A DNA stretch of 64,000 nt from an uncultured Eubacteriales bacterium (lineage in GTDB: Bacteria > Bacillota > Clostridia > Peptostreptococcales > Anaerovoracaceae): contig OMXT01000008.1 of assembly GCA_900315125.1 (NCBI GenBank), positions 1 through 64,000 on the forward strand, given 5' to 3'. The translations under genes were made by a program, and so were the position numbers. Every line of letters starts with the position of its first letter. The first letter of the stretch is position 1. Shown here one piece after another: positions 16,876 through 24,943 of this stretch. The notes beneath the pieces were generated by a model. That model worked only from the letters and a program-made list of their open reading frames with translations, was not told where the DNA came from and ran no database searches.

Positions 16876-17005
16876 AGAGATTGATACCTTCCTTTCAAAA
16901 CTCATAAGATAATGGAGTGATAACGGTCTCTTTAATAAATAATAACTCTATAAAAACGGGAATACTACCCGCTCCTATCTGGTTAATATGTATAATATAT
17001 TAAAT

Positions 17006-17034
17006 ATTATATACTAAATATATAAAATTGACAA
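17006..17034 (-). promoter_or_regulatory. Promoter of the APC permease operon (minus strand)
   Basis: Reading the minus strand: TTGTCA (17034-17029), 17-bp spacer, TATAAT (17011-17006). The leader to the start is about 125 nt and includes a small CGGG/CCCG hairpin followed by T5 (about 16955-16975), a weak attenuator candidate. Confidence 0.75.
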
Positions 17035-17092
17035 TGTTTGCATTTTTATAACCCATCAAGTCGGTGTGTATAAATATTAACAGCGTAAGGCG

Positions 17093-17452
17093 TTACTGGG
17101 GTTCTGTCCCAGATTCGTTCTGATCCGACATTGCATGCTGGAGGGCGGCGTTGACTTTCTTCTGTCTGATATATTGGAATGCAAATAAAATAGTCGGAAT
17201 GTTAAATGTCAGCCACATGCGAAGGCAGAAGATCCCAAGTCCGTTATATTCGCCAGGGTCCGCAAGAATAAGGGGACGTACCGCCAGAACGGTTGCTGCG
17301 ATGAAACATCCCACGGGAAGCATGAGTCCCGGGATACGGCCGGGCCGGTTCGAAAGATATTTCTGGAGAGATAAAACCAGATACATGGCAACCAAAGCGG
17401 AAGGCAGAATGATCACCATCTGGTTTACACTCATCCCCATCAGTGCCTGCAT
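17093..17452 (-). CDS. Small three-helix membrane protein, unknown function
   Basis: 119 residues with three hydrophobic stretches (about 11-30, 43-62 and 74-95) and a polar, charged C-terminus. Read from ATG 17452 behind an AAAGGGGG ribosome binding site. No family recognised. It lies just upstream of the permease promoter on the same strand and faces the divergent AraC gene across about 500 bases of AT-rich DNA. Possible link to permease regulation or transport is speculative. Confidence 0.65.
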   Translation of the reverse strand: MQALMGMSVNQMVIILPSALVAMYLVLSLQKYLSNRPGRIPGLMLPVGCFIAATVLAVRPLILADPGEYNGLGIFCLRMWLTFNIPTILFAFQYIRQKKVNAALQHAMSDQNESGTEPQ

Positions 17453-17950
17453 AATCAGTTCCCCCTTTTGTTCATTCGGCTGAATGAATATATATCCCTA
17501 AAAAATAAAATAGACAAATTGAACTGCATAAAACAGCCGTGTAAAATAAGCAATAATTTGTTTCAGTGCAACAAATTATGATATTAATTTTTATTATAAT
17601 GGATATTAGATTTGGCGCTTAGTAAAAAAGAGAAAAAACAGAAGGCGGAAAATGCCGAAATAAAAGTAATTTCAATGTTTGTTCGAAGAAGCAAAATGTG
17701 CCGAAATATGCCAAAAATGCTGTGAGGATTATATATAATAAAAATATAAGGATAAAAGTTACGGTATTTAACACAATTATAGTAAATCGTGGAACGTCAT
17801 TTGACGAAAGGTAAGACGTGATCTCAGGCATGGTTAAAAATATACATATTATGCAATATGCATATGCTATGCAGTGAGCGGATACATATCTGCTCAAGAG
17901 ATTGATGAAGATAACACCCACAGTAGTGAAAAGGAATAACGGCAGAAATT
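17453..17950. other. AT-rich intergenic region between divergent genes
   Basis: About 500 bases, clearly more AT-rich than its surroundings. It holds a perfect inverted repeat (17553-17579), a TATAAT at 17595-17600 without a good -35, and many homopolymer runs. A 100-codon minus-strand reading frame (17619-17921) has no RBS and looks accidental. The region must hold the promoters of the AraC gene (+) and of the 119-residue protein (-). Confidence 0.6.
17553..17579. promoter_or_regulatory. Perfect 10-bp inverted repeat, candidate operator
   Basis: ATAATTTGTT (17553-17562), spacer TCAGTGC, AACAAATTAT (17570-17579). Perfect symmetry, 16 bases upstream of a TATAAT box. The 17-bp centre-to-centre geometry suits a dimeric regulator. 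As RNA it could also be a hairpin, but no T-run follows. Confidence 0.55.
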
Positions 17951-18820
17951 ATGTCACAGATAATCAGCAAGAAACAGGTACTGGCGCACAATTTGGACGA
18001 GAGATATCGTCCCTATGTAAATGTTCCGTTCGGCGTCAGACGCAATGAAGAAGAAATCGACAGCGGATACCCGCTGTTTGAGTCCCTCTGCAGCATAACG
18101 GAACTGAGCTGCAGAACAAGAGAACCGATCAACTACCCGGTGATCCCTGACGGATGTGTCAACATGGTGTTCTGCTTCCGCAGAAGGGAGTCTACCGGCA
18201 GGATCTATGGTCCGGTGACAACACTTCACAAACTTCTTATTAAGCCGGGGGAGAGTTACCTTGCATTCAAGTTTGTCCCCGGCAGCTGCAAGGCTTTCGT
18301 GGAATGCGATATCAATGAACTGACCAATTCATCCAAACCGATATCGGAGGTCATCTCCGGCGGTGATGAGATCATAGAGATCATGGGCAGAGATATCTCT
18401 CTCCAGTGGAAGGCGCTTCTGATGTCCAGAATACTGAAGGCGCACCAGACGGATCATGAGACAGACTATCTGATCCGCTTCTGTGTCAAGGAAATGGAAC
18501 GGGTGCATGGGAACATCCGCATATCTGAACTTGCCCGCCGCACGGGATTTTCGGAACGGTACCTGGGCAAGCTATTCGAGCGCTGCATCGGCCTTTCGCC
18601 CAAGACGTTCGCAGGCATTCTGCGGATCCAGAATTCCCTGCATACCCTCTTCGACAGAAGGAACCGTTCTTCCCTGCTGGAAATTGCCATGGACTGCGGA
18701 TATTACGACCATGCACATATGAACCGGGCGTACAACAATGTATTCCAGTGCTCCTCCGGCGCGCTGCGCAAGAGAGGATTCAACGTCATAGAGTATGACG
18801 ACATTCCGGAATTCGAGTAA
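17951..18820 (+). CDS. AraC-family transcriptional regulator
   Basis: 289 residues. The C-terminal third (about 185-280) holds the two helix-turn-helix motifs (ISELARRTGFSERYLGKLFE and LLEIAMDCGYYDHAHMNRAY). The N-terminal part (about 20-130) resembles the short sensor domain of AraC regulators with the FxPDGCxxxxF pattern (PVIPDGCVNMVFCF). It is 62 bases upstream of the kinase gene on the same strand and likely controls the kinase and class V aminotransferase, possibly also the divergent genes. The inducer is unknown. Confidence 0.87.
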   Translation: MSQIISKKQVLAHNLDERYRPYVNVPFGVRRNEEEIDSGYPLFESLCSITELSCRTREPINYPVIPDGCVNMVFCFRRRESTGRIYGPVTTLHKLLIKPGESYLAFKFVPGSCKAFVECDINELTNSSKPISEVISGGDEIIEIMGRDISLQWKALLMSRILKAHQTDHETDYLIRFCVKEMERVHGNIRISELARRTGFSERYLGKLFERCIGLSPKTFAGILRIQNSLHTLFDRRNRSSLLEIAMDCGYYDHAHMNRAYNNVFQCSSGALRKRGFNVIEYDDIPEFE

Positions 18821-18882
18821 TATGGCAGAAATGCCCACATGATAGATAGAAGGAACGGATCGCGTTCTGGAAAGGGGAAGTT

Positions 18883-20379
18883 ATGGAAGGCAAATATTAT
18901 CTGGGTCTGGATAACGGTACGACGGGCACTACCGCACTCGTACTGGATCAGAACTGGAACCAGGTTGGACGGGGATATAAGGAACTGACGCAGCATTATC
19001 CCCAGTCAGGATGGGTAGAACATGATGCGCTGGAAATATGGGACAGCATTTTATATGCGGTCAATGCCGCCTGTAATGATGCAGGCATCAAGCCGACAGA
19101 TCTGCGGGCCATGGGCGTAGACAATCAGGGTGAGACCGTCGTGCTCTGGGATAAGAACACAGGGATCCCTGTACATCCGGCGATCGTCTGGCAGGACCGC
19201 CGAACAGCCCGCTACGCTGACTCTATTGCTGCTGAGTACGGCAACATGGTCAGAGAACGGACCGGGCTGATGATCGACGCTTATTTCTCGGCAACCAAAA
19301 TCAAATGGATCATGGATTATGTTCCGGGCGTCCGGGAGCGGGCAGAGCAGGGTGATATACTTGCCGGCACACTGGACAGCTGGATCATCTGGAAATTAAC
19401 GCACGGTCGGGTCTTTGTCACTGACGTGACCACGGCGAGCCGCACCATGCTTATGAATATACATACAGGCCAGTGGGATCAGGATATCCTTGACATGCTG
19501 GATATCCCCAGGTGCATGCTGGCAGAGATCTGCGACAGCTCCCAGATCTACGGCACGACGGATCCGCTGGATTTCTTCGGCGCGACTATTCCCATCGGAG
19601 GGTCCGCAGTGGATCAGCAGGCTGCGCTTTTCGGCCAGGCCTGCTATGAAGAGGGTATGATAAAATGCACCTACGGTACGGGCTGCTTCATGCTCATGAA
19701 TACAGGCGCGCAGCCGATCTACTCGAATAACGGAATACTGACGACCGTAGCCTGGGGCCTGAACGGCAGAATGACCTATGCCCTGGACGGCGGTGTTTAT
19801 GTGACCGGCGCAGCTACACAGTGGCTTAGGGACGGTCTTAAGATAATAAAGGACGCTTCTGAAACAGAAGCAATGGCAGTCGCGGCAGGAGGAAACGGCG
19901 ATGTGTATTTCGTACCGGCGTTCACCGGACTTGCTGCGCCTCACTGGGATTCTTACGCAAGAGGGACGATCATCGGCATAACCGGCGGTACGACCCAGGA
20001 ACAGATCGTCCGGGCATGTCTTGAGGCTACAGCCTACCAGGTCAAGGACAATCTGGATGTCATGCGTCTCGACGCGAATATTCCTATTACGCGGCTGAGA
20101 GCGGACGGCGGCGCCGTGGCAAACAACTTCCTCATGCAGTTCCAGTCGGATATCCTCGGTATCCCCGTGGATATTCCGGTCATTCACGATACGACGCCTC
20201 TGGGCGCGGCATATCTTGCGGCTCTGGCCATCGGCGATTTCACTTCACTGGATGATATCAGCGCCAACTGGAAACTGGAGAAGACATTCGAGCCTAAGAT
20301 GAGGGCTGAAGAAAGAGAATCCCTTCTCTATAAATGGCATAAGGCGGTGGAACGTTCCAAAGGATGGGTAGAAGAATAA
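18883..20379 (+). CDS. FGGY kinase, glycerol-kinase-like with altered substrate pocket
   Basis: 498 residues, close in length and sequence to GlpK: phosphate-1 loop GLDNGTTGTTALV near the N-terminus, SGWVEHD, IDAYFSATKIKWI and VDQQAALFGQ. In Escherichia coli GlpK glycerol is held by Arg83, Glu84, Tyr135 and Asp245. Here the motif is NQGET with Gly83 and Glu84, and Tyr134 and Asp244 are kept. Loss of the arginine argues for a different polyol or sugar substrate. No glpF, glpD or GlpR is near; an AraC gene precedes and a class V aminotransferase follows. It phosphorylates a small polyhydroxy substrate with ATP. Confidence 0.85.
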   Translation: MEGKYYLGLDNGTTGTTALVLDQNWNQVGRGYKELTQHYPQSGWVEHDALEIWDSILYAVNAACNDAGIKPTDLRAMGVDNQGETVVLWDKNTGIPVHPAIVWQDRRTARYADSIAAEYGNMVRERTGLMIDAYFSATKIKWIMDYVPGVRERAEQGDILAGTLDSWIIWKLTHGRVFVTDVTTASRTMLMNIHTGQWDQDILDMLDIPRCMLAEICDSSQIYGTTDPLDFFGATIPIGGSAVDQQAALFGQACYEEGMIKCTYGTGCFMLMNTGAQPIYSNNGILTTVAWGLNGRMTYALDGGVYVTGAATQWLRDGLKIIKDASETEAMAVAAGGNGDVYFVPAFTGLAAPHWDSYARGTIIGITGGTTQEQIVRACLEATAYQVKDNLDVMRLDANIPITRLRADGGAVANNFLMQFQSDILGIPVDIPVIHDTTPLGAAYLAALAIGDFTSLDDISANWKLEKTFEPKMRAEERESLLYKWHKAVERSKGWVEE

Positions 20380-20470
20380 TCTGTCCTCCGGTCCGGAACC
20401 TCTGCGCAGCTGATCAGTATTGCTAACACTATTATTTATATATGGAGTTGTAATTAGGAGGTATATTACA

Positions 20471-21556
20471 ATGGGAAAAATGATGCTTTTCAGTCCGGGT
20501 CCTGTAATGACAAGTGATGATGTCAGACAGTCATTGCTGCATCCAGACATCTGCCACAGAAGCAAGGAGTTTGAGGCAATGTATGCCGGGCTCCAGGAGA
20601 AGATCCTGAAGATTTTCAACGCAGATGACAGCTATGCGGCGGTAGTCGTATCCGGTTCCGGAACATCAGCAAACGAAACAGTCATTTCTTCCGTTTTTAA
20701 TGATGGTGAAAAAGCAATCCTGATCAGAAACGGCGAGTTCGGAAATCGTCTGAAGCAGATCTATGACCAGTACAAGATCCCTTATGTTGACTGCTCCTTC
20801 GAGTGGGCGGAGGAGATCGATCTGGACGCGGTGGAGAAGGCAGTTGCTGCCAATCAGGATGCTAAGATGATCAGCGTTGTATTCCATGAGACATCTACAT
20901 GCATGATCAACCCGATCCCCGCGATCGGCAAGATCGCAGCCAAGTACAACATGCAGCTGCACGTAGACTGCGTATCTGCTGCAGGCGGCCAGAACATCGA
21001 TGTAGCGGACAACCACATCACCTATGCCACATCCGTAGGCGGCAAGTGCATCGGCGCTTATCCCGGAAGTGCATATGTGTGCTTCAAGAAGGAAGCGGCA
21101 GACAAGCTGACGCCGGAAATGGGCAGGAATGTTTACCTGAACCTGGCACGTCATTATCAGAAGGCTGTTGACTGCAACCAGACGCCGAACACCCCGAACG
21201 TAACACTGTTCTGGGCGCTGGACAAGGCTATGGGCAATATCCTGGACGAGGGTCTGGATCACAGGATCGCAAGATATCAGGAATGCGCTAAGATCCTGAG
21301 AGACGGCATGCGCAAGCTGGGTCTCAAGTTCCTGCTGAAGGATGAGCAGATGGCGAACACGGTAACATCCGTATTCCTGCCGGACGGCGTGGATCTGGAG
21401 GAGTTCCTGGCCAAGATGGCCGCGAAAGACTACACCGTATATGCGGGCAAGGGCAAGTTCTATGACATGAACATGTTCCAGGTAGCCAACATGGGCGAGA
21501 TCTATCCGGAGGACTGCGAGAAGTTCCTGGAGGCGCTGGCAGACTGCCTTAAATAA
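20471..21556 (+). CDS. Class V aminotransferase (alanine-glyoxylate / PhnW-like)
   Basis: PLP enzyme of 361 residues. It opens MLFSPGPVMTSDDVRQSLL, the N-terminal glycine-proline motif of the alanine-glyoxylate, serine-glyoxylate and 2-aminoethylphosphonate aminotransferases. VSGSGTSANETV forms the phosphate cup, and the Schiff-base lysine is Lys192 in SVGGKCIGAYPG. ATG 20471 has AGGAGG nine bases upstream. A terminator follows. No phosphonate genes (phnX, phnA) are near, so PhnW activity is not supported by context. Pairing with the kinase suggests catabolism of an amino alcohol or hydroxy amino acid, which is speculative. Confidence 0.85.
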   Translation: MGKMMLFSPGPVMTSDDVRQSLLHPDICHRSKEFEAMYAGLQEKILKIFNADDSYAAVVVSGSGTSANETVISSVFNDGEKAILIRNGEFGNRLKQIYDQYKIPYVDCSFEWAEEIDLDAVEKAVAANQDAKMISVVFHETSTCMINPIPAIGKIAAKYNMQLHVDCVSAAGGQNIDVADNHITYATSVGGKCIGAYPGSAYVCFKKEAADKLTPEMGRNVYLNLARHYQKAVDCNQTPNTPNVTLFWALDKAMGNILDEGLDHRIARYQECAKILRDGMRKLGLKFLLKDEQMANTVTSVFLPDGVDLEEFLAKMAAKDYTVYAGKGKFYDMNMFQVANMGEIYPEDCEKFLEALADCLK

Positions 21557-21573
21557 GTAATAAAGAATGATTG

Positions 21574-21604
21574 GAGTCCGGACTCTTGCCCGGGCTCTTT
21601 TTTT
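21574..21604 (+). terminator. Terminator after the class V aminotransferase
   Basis: GAGTCCGG (21574-21581) pairs with CCGGGCTC (21590-21597, one G-U), followed by seven T. Confidence 0.85.
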
Positions 21605-21872
21605 ACAGCAAAAACCTGACCGACTGTGATCCGGCGTTCTCTGGCGGGCAGCGTGTCTCCATATACTGGATGTTGTATGGTAAAATTTCTGCCATTCTGT
21701 GCGCTGCGGCGCCGTTTTCTGCCGTTTTCTGCTGTCTTCTGCCGTTAAGTGAACGTTTGTGAACGTTTGTTTCTAACTCTTGATTTCCGGTTCAGTCCGT
21801 GGGAAAATAGCTGTACACCGGACCGGTAGTTCTCCGTTTTGATCATTTTTGTTCAGGGGGTAGGAGATTAGG
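21605..21872. other. Gap with short direct repeats
   Basis: No gene seen. It holds a variant of the CCTGAC motif (21609-21620), CCGTTTTCTG written twice, and a perfect tandem GAACGTTTGT (21751-21770) before the next gene. The repeats could bind a regulator; no clear promoter seen. Confidence 0.4.
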
Positions 21873-22451
21873 ATGCGCATCCATTACAGAGGTAAATTTA
21901 ACGGTGATATGGATTCCCTTCCCAAGGGCAACGTCATGCCGGGCGATACGCCTTTTTCTGAACCAGAGACGCAGGGTGAACTGGTAAGGGCAGCGGCAGC
22001 ATGGTCCATGGCTGCGTGTATGCCTGCAGCAATACTGCTTCTGGTACTGGGAGGGGGGATCCAGGCGGTCAGCGGATGGGGAATATTACTGGCATTCGCC
22101 ATGGCGCTGCCCCACGAGTTTCTGCACGCGGTCTGCTTTCGGCAGGACGTTTACATATATACTGATCTACGGCAGGGCATGCTGTTCGTTACGGGTCCGG
22201 AGTCTATGAGCAGGAGGCGCTTTGTTTTCATGTCCCTGCTGCCTAATATTGTATTCGGCCTTGTTCCGATGTTGATCTTTCTGTCTGACCTGGGCCTGAC
22301 TGTCCTGGGAACCATGGGCGCCGTGTCTTTGTCCATGAGCGGCGGTGATTTCCTTAATGTCAGCAACGCGCTGCGGCAGATGCCGCCCGGCGCCCTCACA
22401 CACCTCAGGGGATTCCATTCCTGGTGGTATATGCCTGAGGACCAGGAGTAG
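21873..22451 (+). CDS. DUF3267-type membrane metalloprotease-like protein
   Basis: 192 residues. A zinc-metallopeptidase motif HEFLH (His81, Glu82, His85) lies at the end of a hydrophobic helix, with other helices near 44-62, 70-80, 118-138 and 142-158. This is the layout of the DUF3267 putative zincin family. A third ligand may be the Asp of GGDFLNVSNA. ATG 21873 follows GTAGGAGAT. Substrate unknown; neighbours give no hint. Confidence 0.72.
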   Translation: MRIHYRGKFNGDMDSLPKGNVMPGDTPFSEPETQGELVRAAAAWSMAACMPAAILLLVLGGGIQAVSGWGILLAFAMALPHEFLHAVCFRQDVYIYTDLRQGMLFVTGPESMSRRRFVFMSLLPNIVFGLVPMLIFLSDLGLTVLGTMGAVSLSMSGGDFLNVSNALRQMPPGALTHLRGFHSWWYMPEDQE

Positions 22452-22466
22452 ATTTTCTCATTGCTG

Positions 22467-22495
22467 ATGACTGATTTACTGATTTATGGTATAAT
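22467..22495 (+). promoter_or_regulatory. Promoter upstream of the PurF-like gene
   Basis: ATGACT (22467-22472), 17-bp spacer, perfect TATAAT (22490-22495). The leader is about 55 nt. Confidence 0.6.
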
Positions 22496-22554
22496 AATTT
22501 CCTGCGACAGAGAAAGAACAGCCGCGGCTATCAATAGGCAGTAAGGAGAGGAAC

Positions 22555-23961
22555 ATGGGAGGATTTTTTGGCGTAGCTTCGGAAACGAGCTGTACGAACG
22601 ACTTATTTTTTGGAATAGACTATCATTCTCACCTTGGAACGAGAAGGGGAGGTATGGCTGTGTATGGGAAGGACGGTTTCCACCGTTCCATACATAACAT
22701 AGAGAATTCTCCCTTCCGGACGAAGTTCGATCCGGAACTGGATGAACTGGAGGGTACCATGGGGATCGGATGCATCTCCGATATGGATCCCCAGCCGCTG
22801 CTTGTGCGTTCCCATCACGGCAGTTACGCTCTGACGACTGTCGGACGGATCAATAATGCGGAGGAACTGGTCAAGAGAGCCTATGAGAGAGGCAACACTC
22901 ATTTTATGGAGATGAGCGGCAGCCGCATCAATGAGACGGAGCTCGTCGGCGTTATTCTGGACCAGGCGGGCAATATCGTAGACGGTCTGAAACATGTTCA
23001 GGATGTAGTAGACGGATCACTGACCATGCTGCTGCTTACGTCTGACGGTATATACGCCATGCGGGATAAATACGGCCGTACGCCCTGCATTATCGGAAAG
23101 AAGGAAGGAGCCTACTGCGCGACCTTCGAGACATCTGCGTATATCAACCTGGGATATGAGTTTGCCCATGAACTGGGACCGGGAGAGATCGTGCACTTTA
23201 CATCGGAGGGCTATGAGGTACTCAATCCGCCGGGAGAGGAAATGAGGATATGCACATTCCTGTGGGTTTACTACGGGTATCCGACTTCTTCCTATGAAGG
23301 AGTCAACGTAGAGGATATGCGTTACAAGTGTGGGTGCATGCTGGCCAGACGGGACAGTTCTACAGCAGACATCGTCGCAGGAGTGCCTGACAGCGGGATC
23401 GCCCATGCCATCGGATATTCCAATGAGTCCGGCATACGGTATGCCCGTCCGTTTATTAAATACACACCGACCTGGCCCCGTTCCTTCATGCCCACGCGCC
23501 AGAGCCAGAGGGAACTGATCGCCCACATGAAGCTGATCCCTGTCCGGGAACTCATCAAGGGGAACAGCATGATACTCATCGATGATTCTATCGTAAGGGG
23601 AACACAGCTTTCCCAGACAGTCCAGTATCTCTATGACAACGGGGCAGAAGAGGTCCATGTACGTCCTGCCTGTCCGCCGCTGATGTACGGATGTAAATAT
23701 ATCAATTTCTCCCGTTCCCGTTCGGAATATGATTACATTACCCGCAGGGTGATCCGGGACAGAGAGGGAGAGGATGTCAAGCCTGAGGTGCTGGCGGATT
23801 ACGCAGATCCGGACAGCCGGAATTACTGCGAGATGGTGGAAGATATCCGCAAGCGCCTGGATTTCACCACACTGGCATACCAGCGTCTTGATGACCTGAT
23901 TCAGGCGACCGGTGTAGATCCCTGTAAGCTCTGCACCTATTGCTGGAATGGAAAGGAATAA
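22555..23961 (+). CDS. PurF-like amidophosphoribosyltransferase homologue lacking the Cys nucleophile
   Basis: 468 residues with the domain order of PurF: an Ntn glutamine amidotransferase domain (1-230), then a phosphoribosyltransferase domain. The PRPP loop is intact (ILIDDSIVRGTQLSQ, about residues 340-354). Normal PurF begins MCGI after processing, with Cys as N-terminal nucleophile; this protein begins MGGFFGVASE, with Gly at that position. The HRGQ segment is HLGTRRGG. So glutamine hydrolysis by the classical route is not expected; Cys13 is the nearest cysteine. It ends with a CxxC pair (CKLCTYC). Start ATG 22555 follows AAGGAGAGG. yhaM starts 2 bases after its stop. Confidence 0.85.
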   Translation: MGGFFGVASETSCTNDLFFGIDYHSHLGTRRGGMAVYGKDGFHRSIHNIENSPFRTKFDPELDELEGTMGIGCISDMDPQPLLVRSHHGSYALTTVGRINNAEELVKRAYERGNTHFMEMSGSRINETELVGVILDQAGNIVDGLKHVQDVVDGSLTMLLLTSDGIYAMRDKYGRTPCIIGKKEGAYCATFETSAYINLGYEFAHELGPGEIVHFTSEGYEVLNPPGEEMRICTFLWVYYGYPTSSYEGVNVEDMRYKCGCMLARRDSSTADIVAGVPDSGIAHAIGYSNESGIRYARPFIKYTPTWPRSFMPTRQSQRELIAHMKLIPVRELIKGNSMILIDDSIVRGTQLSQTVQYLYDNGAEEVHVRPACPPLMYGCKYINFSRSRSEYDYITRRVIRDREGEDVKPEVLADYADPDSRNYCEMVEDIRKRLDFTTLAYQRLDDLIQATGVDPCKLCTYCWNGKE

Positions 23962-23963
23962 TT

Positions 23964-24923
23964 TTGAAACAATTATATGTTAAGGACCTGAAGAGAAATG
24001 ACAGCATTATAGACTTTTTCATGGTAAGATCCAGCGGGATCAAGGTGGGATCCAACCGGAAAAATTATTTGGATATTCTTCTCGCTGATAAGACAGGAGA
24101 GGTAAACTCCAAGAAATGGGATGTCCAGGAATCGGAGGTGCAGTCCCTCAGCCAGATCAAGCCGGGGGATCTTGTCAAGGTCAAGGCGACCGTCACAGAC
24201 TGGCAGAATCAGATCCAGCTCCGCATAATGAGGATACGCCCGGCGGTTCCTGAGGACGGTCTGTCTGTCATGGACTTTGTCAAGTCCGCCCCGGAGAAGC
24301 CTCAGGACATGTACGATTACATTTACGGTGTGGCAGATGCCATGCAGGACGGGGATCTCAGAGCGCTCTGTCTTCGGGTCCTGACGGATAACAGAGAACA
24401 GCTCATGTATTATCCCGCAGCATCCCGCAATCATCATGCGGAATACGGCGGTCTGCTCTACCATACCAAGCGCATGCTCATGAACGGTCTTGCCGTATGC
24501 GGCGTCTATACGGATCTTAATAAAGATCTGGTCTGCGCCGGCGTGATATGCCATGATATAGAGAAGATCCACGAGATCCTTTCGGATCAGAACGGCGTTT
24601 CTCCGGGCTATTCCATGGAGGGACAGATGCTGGGGCATATCGTCATGGGTGCAAGGTATCTGGACCAGCTGACGGCGGAGCTGAATTTTCCGAGGGAAAA
24701 GGCGATCATGATGGAGCATATGATCGTGTCCCATCATTACGAACCGGAGTACGGAAGCCCAAAGAAGCCTTTGTTCCCTGAGGCAGAGGTGCTCCATTAT
24801 CTGGATATTCTCGACGCCCGGATGTTTGATATGTACGACGCGCTGGCGACAACACAGCCCGGGGAATTTTCTGACCGGGTCTGGACACTGGACAACCGGA
24901 GATTATACAAGCCGACATTCTGA
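23964..24923 (+). CDS. yhaM: 3'-5' exoribonuclease YhaM family protein (OB-fold plus HD domain)
   Basis: 319 residues. The N-terminal OB-fold (about 1-95) contains ADKTGEVNSKKWDVQ. The HD phosphohydrolase domain (about 150-290) contains HHAEYGGLLYHTKRM, CHDIEKIHE and SHHYEPEYG. YhaM degrades single-stranded RNA or DNA from the 3' end with Mn. Start TTG 23964 with AAGGA six bases upstream, since the frame opens inside the previous gene. Tight spacing puts it in one operon with the PurF-like gene. Confidence 0.87.
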   Translation: MKQLYVKDLKRNDSIIDFFMVRSSGIKVGSNRKNYLDILLADKTGEVNSKKWDVQESEVQSLSQIKPGDLVKVKATVTDWQNQIQLRIMRIRPAVPEDGLSVMDFVKSAPEKPQDMYDYIYGVADAMQDGDLRALCLRVLTDNREQLMYYPAASRNHHAEYGGLLYHTKRMLMNGLAVCGVYTDLNKDLVCAGVICHDIEKIHEILSDQNGVSPGYSMEGQMLGHIVMGARYLDQLTAELNFPREKAIMMEHMIVSHHYEPEYGSPKKPLFPEAEVLHYLDILDARMFDMYDALATTQPGEFSDRVWTLDNRRLYKPTF

Positions 24924-24943
24924 GCGGAACGGAGGGGGATGTT

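Noticed and set aside
17619..17921. 100-codon minus-strand reading frame in the AT-rich gap
   Set aside because: No ribosome binding site, composition like the surrounding AT-rich DNA, and no recognisable family; treated as chance.
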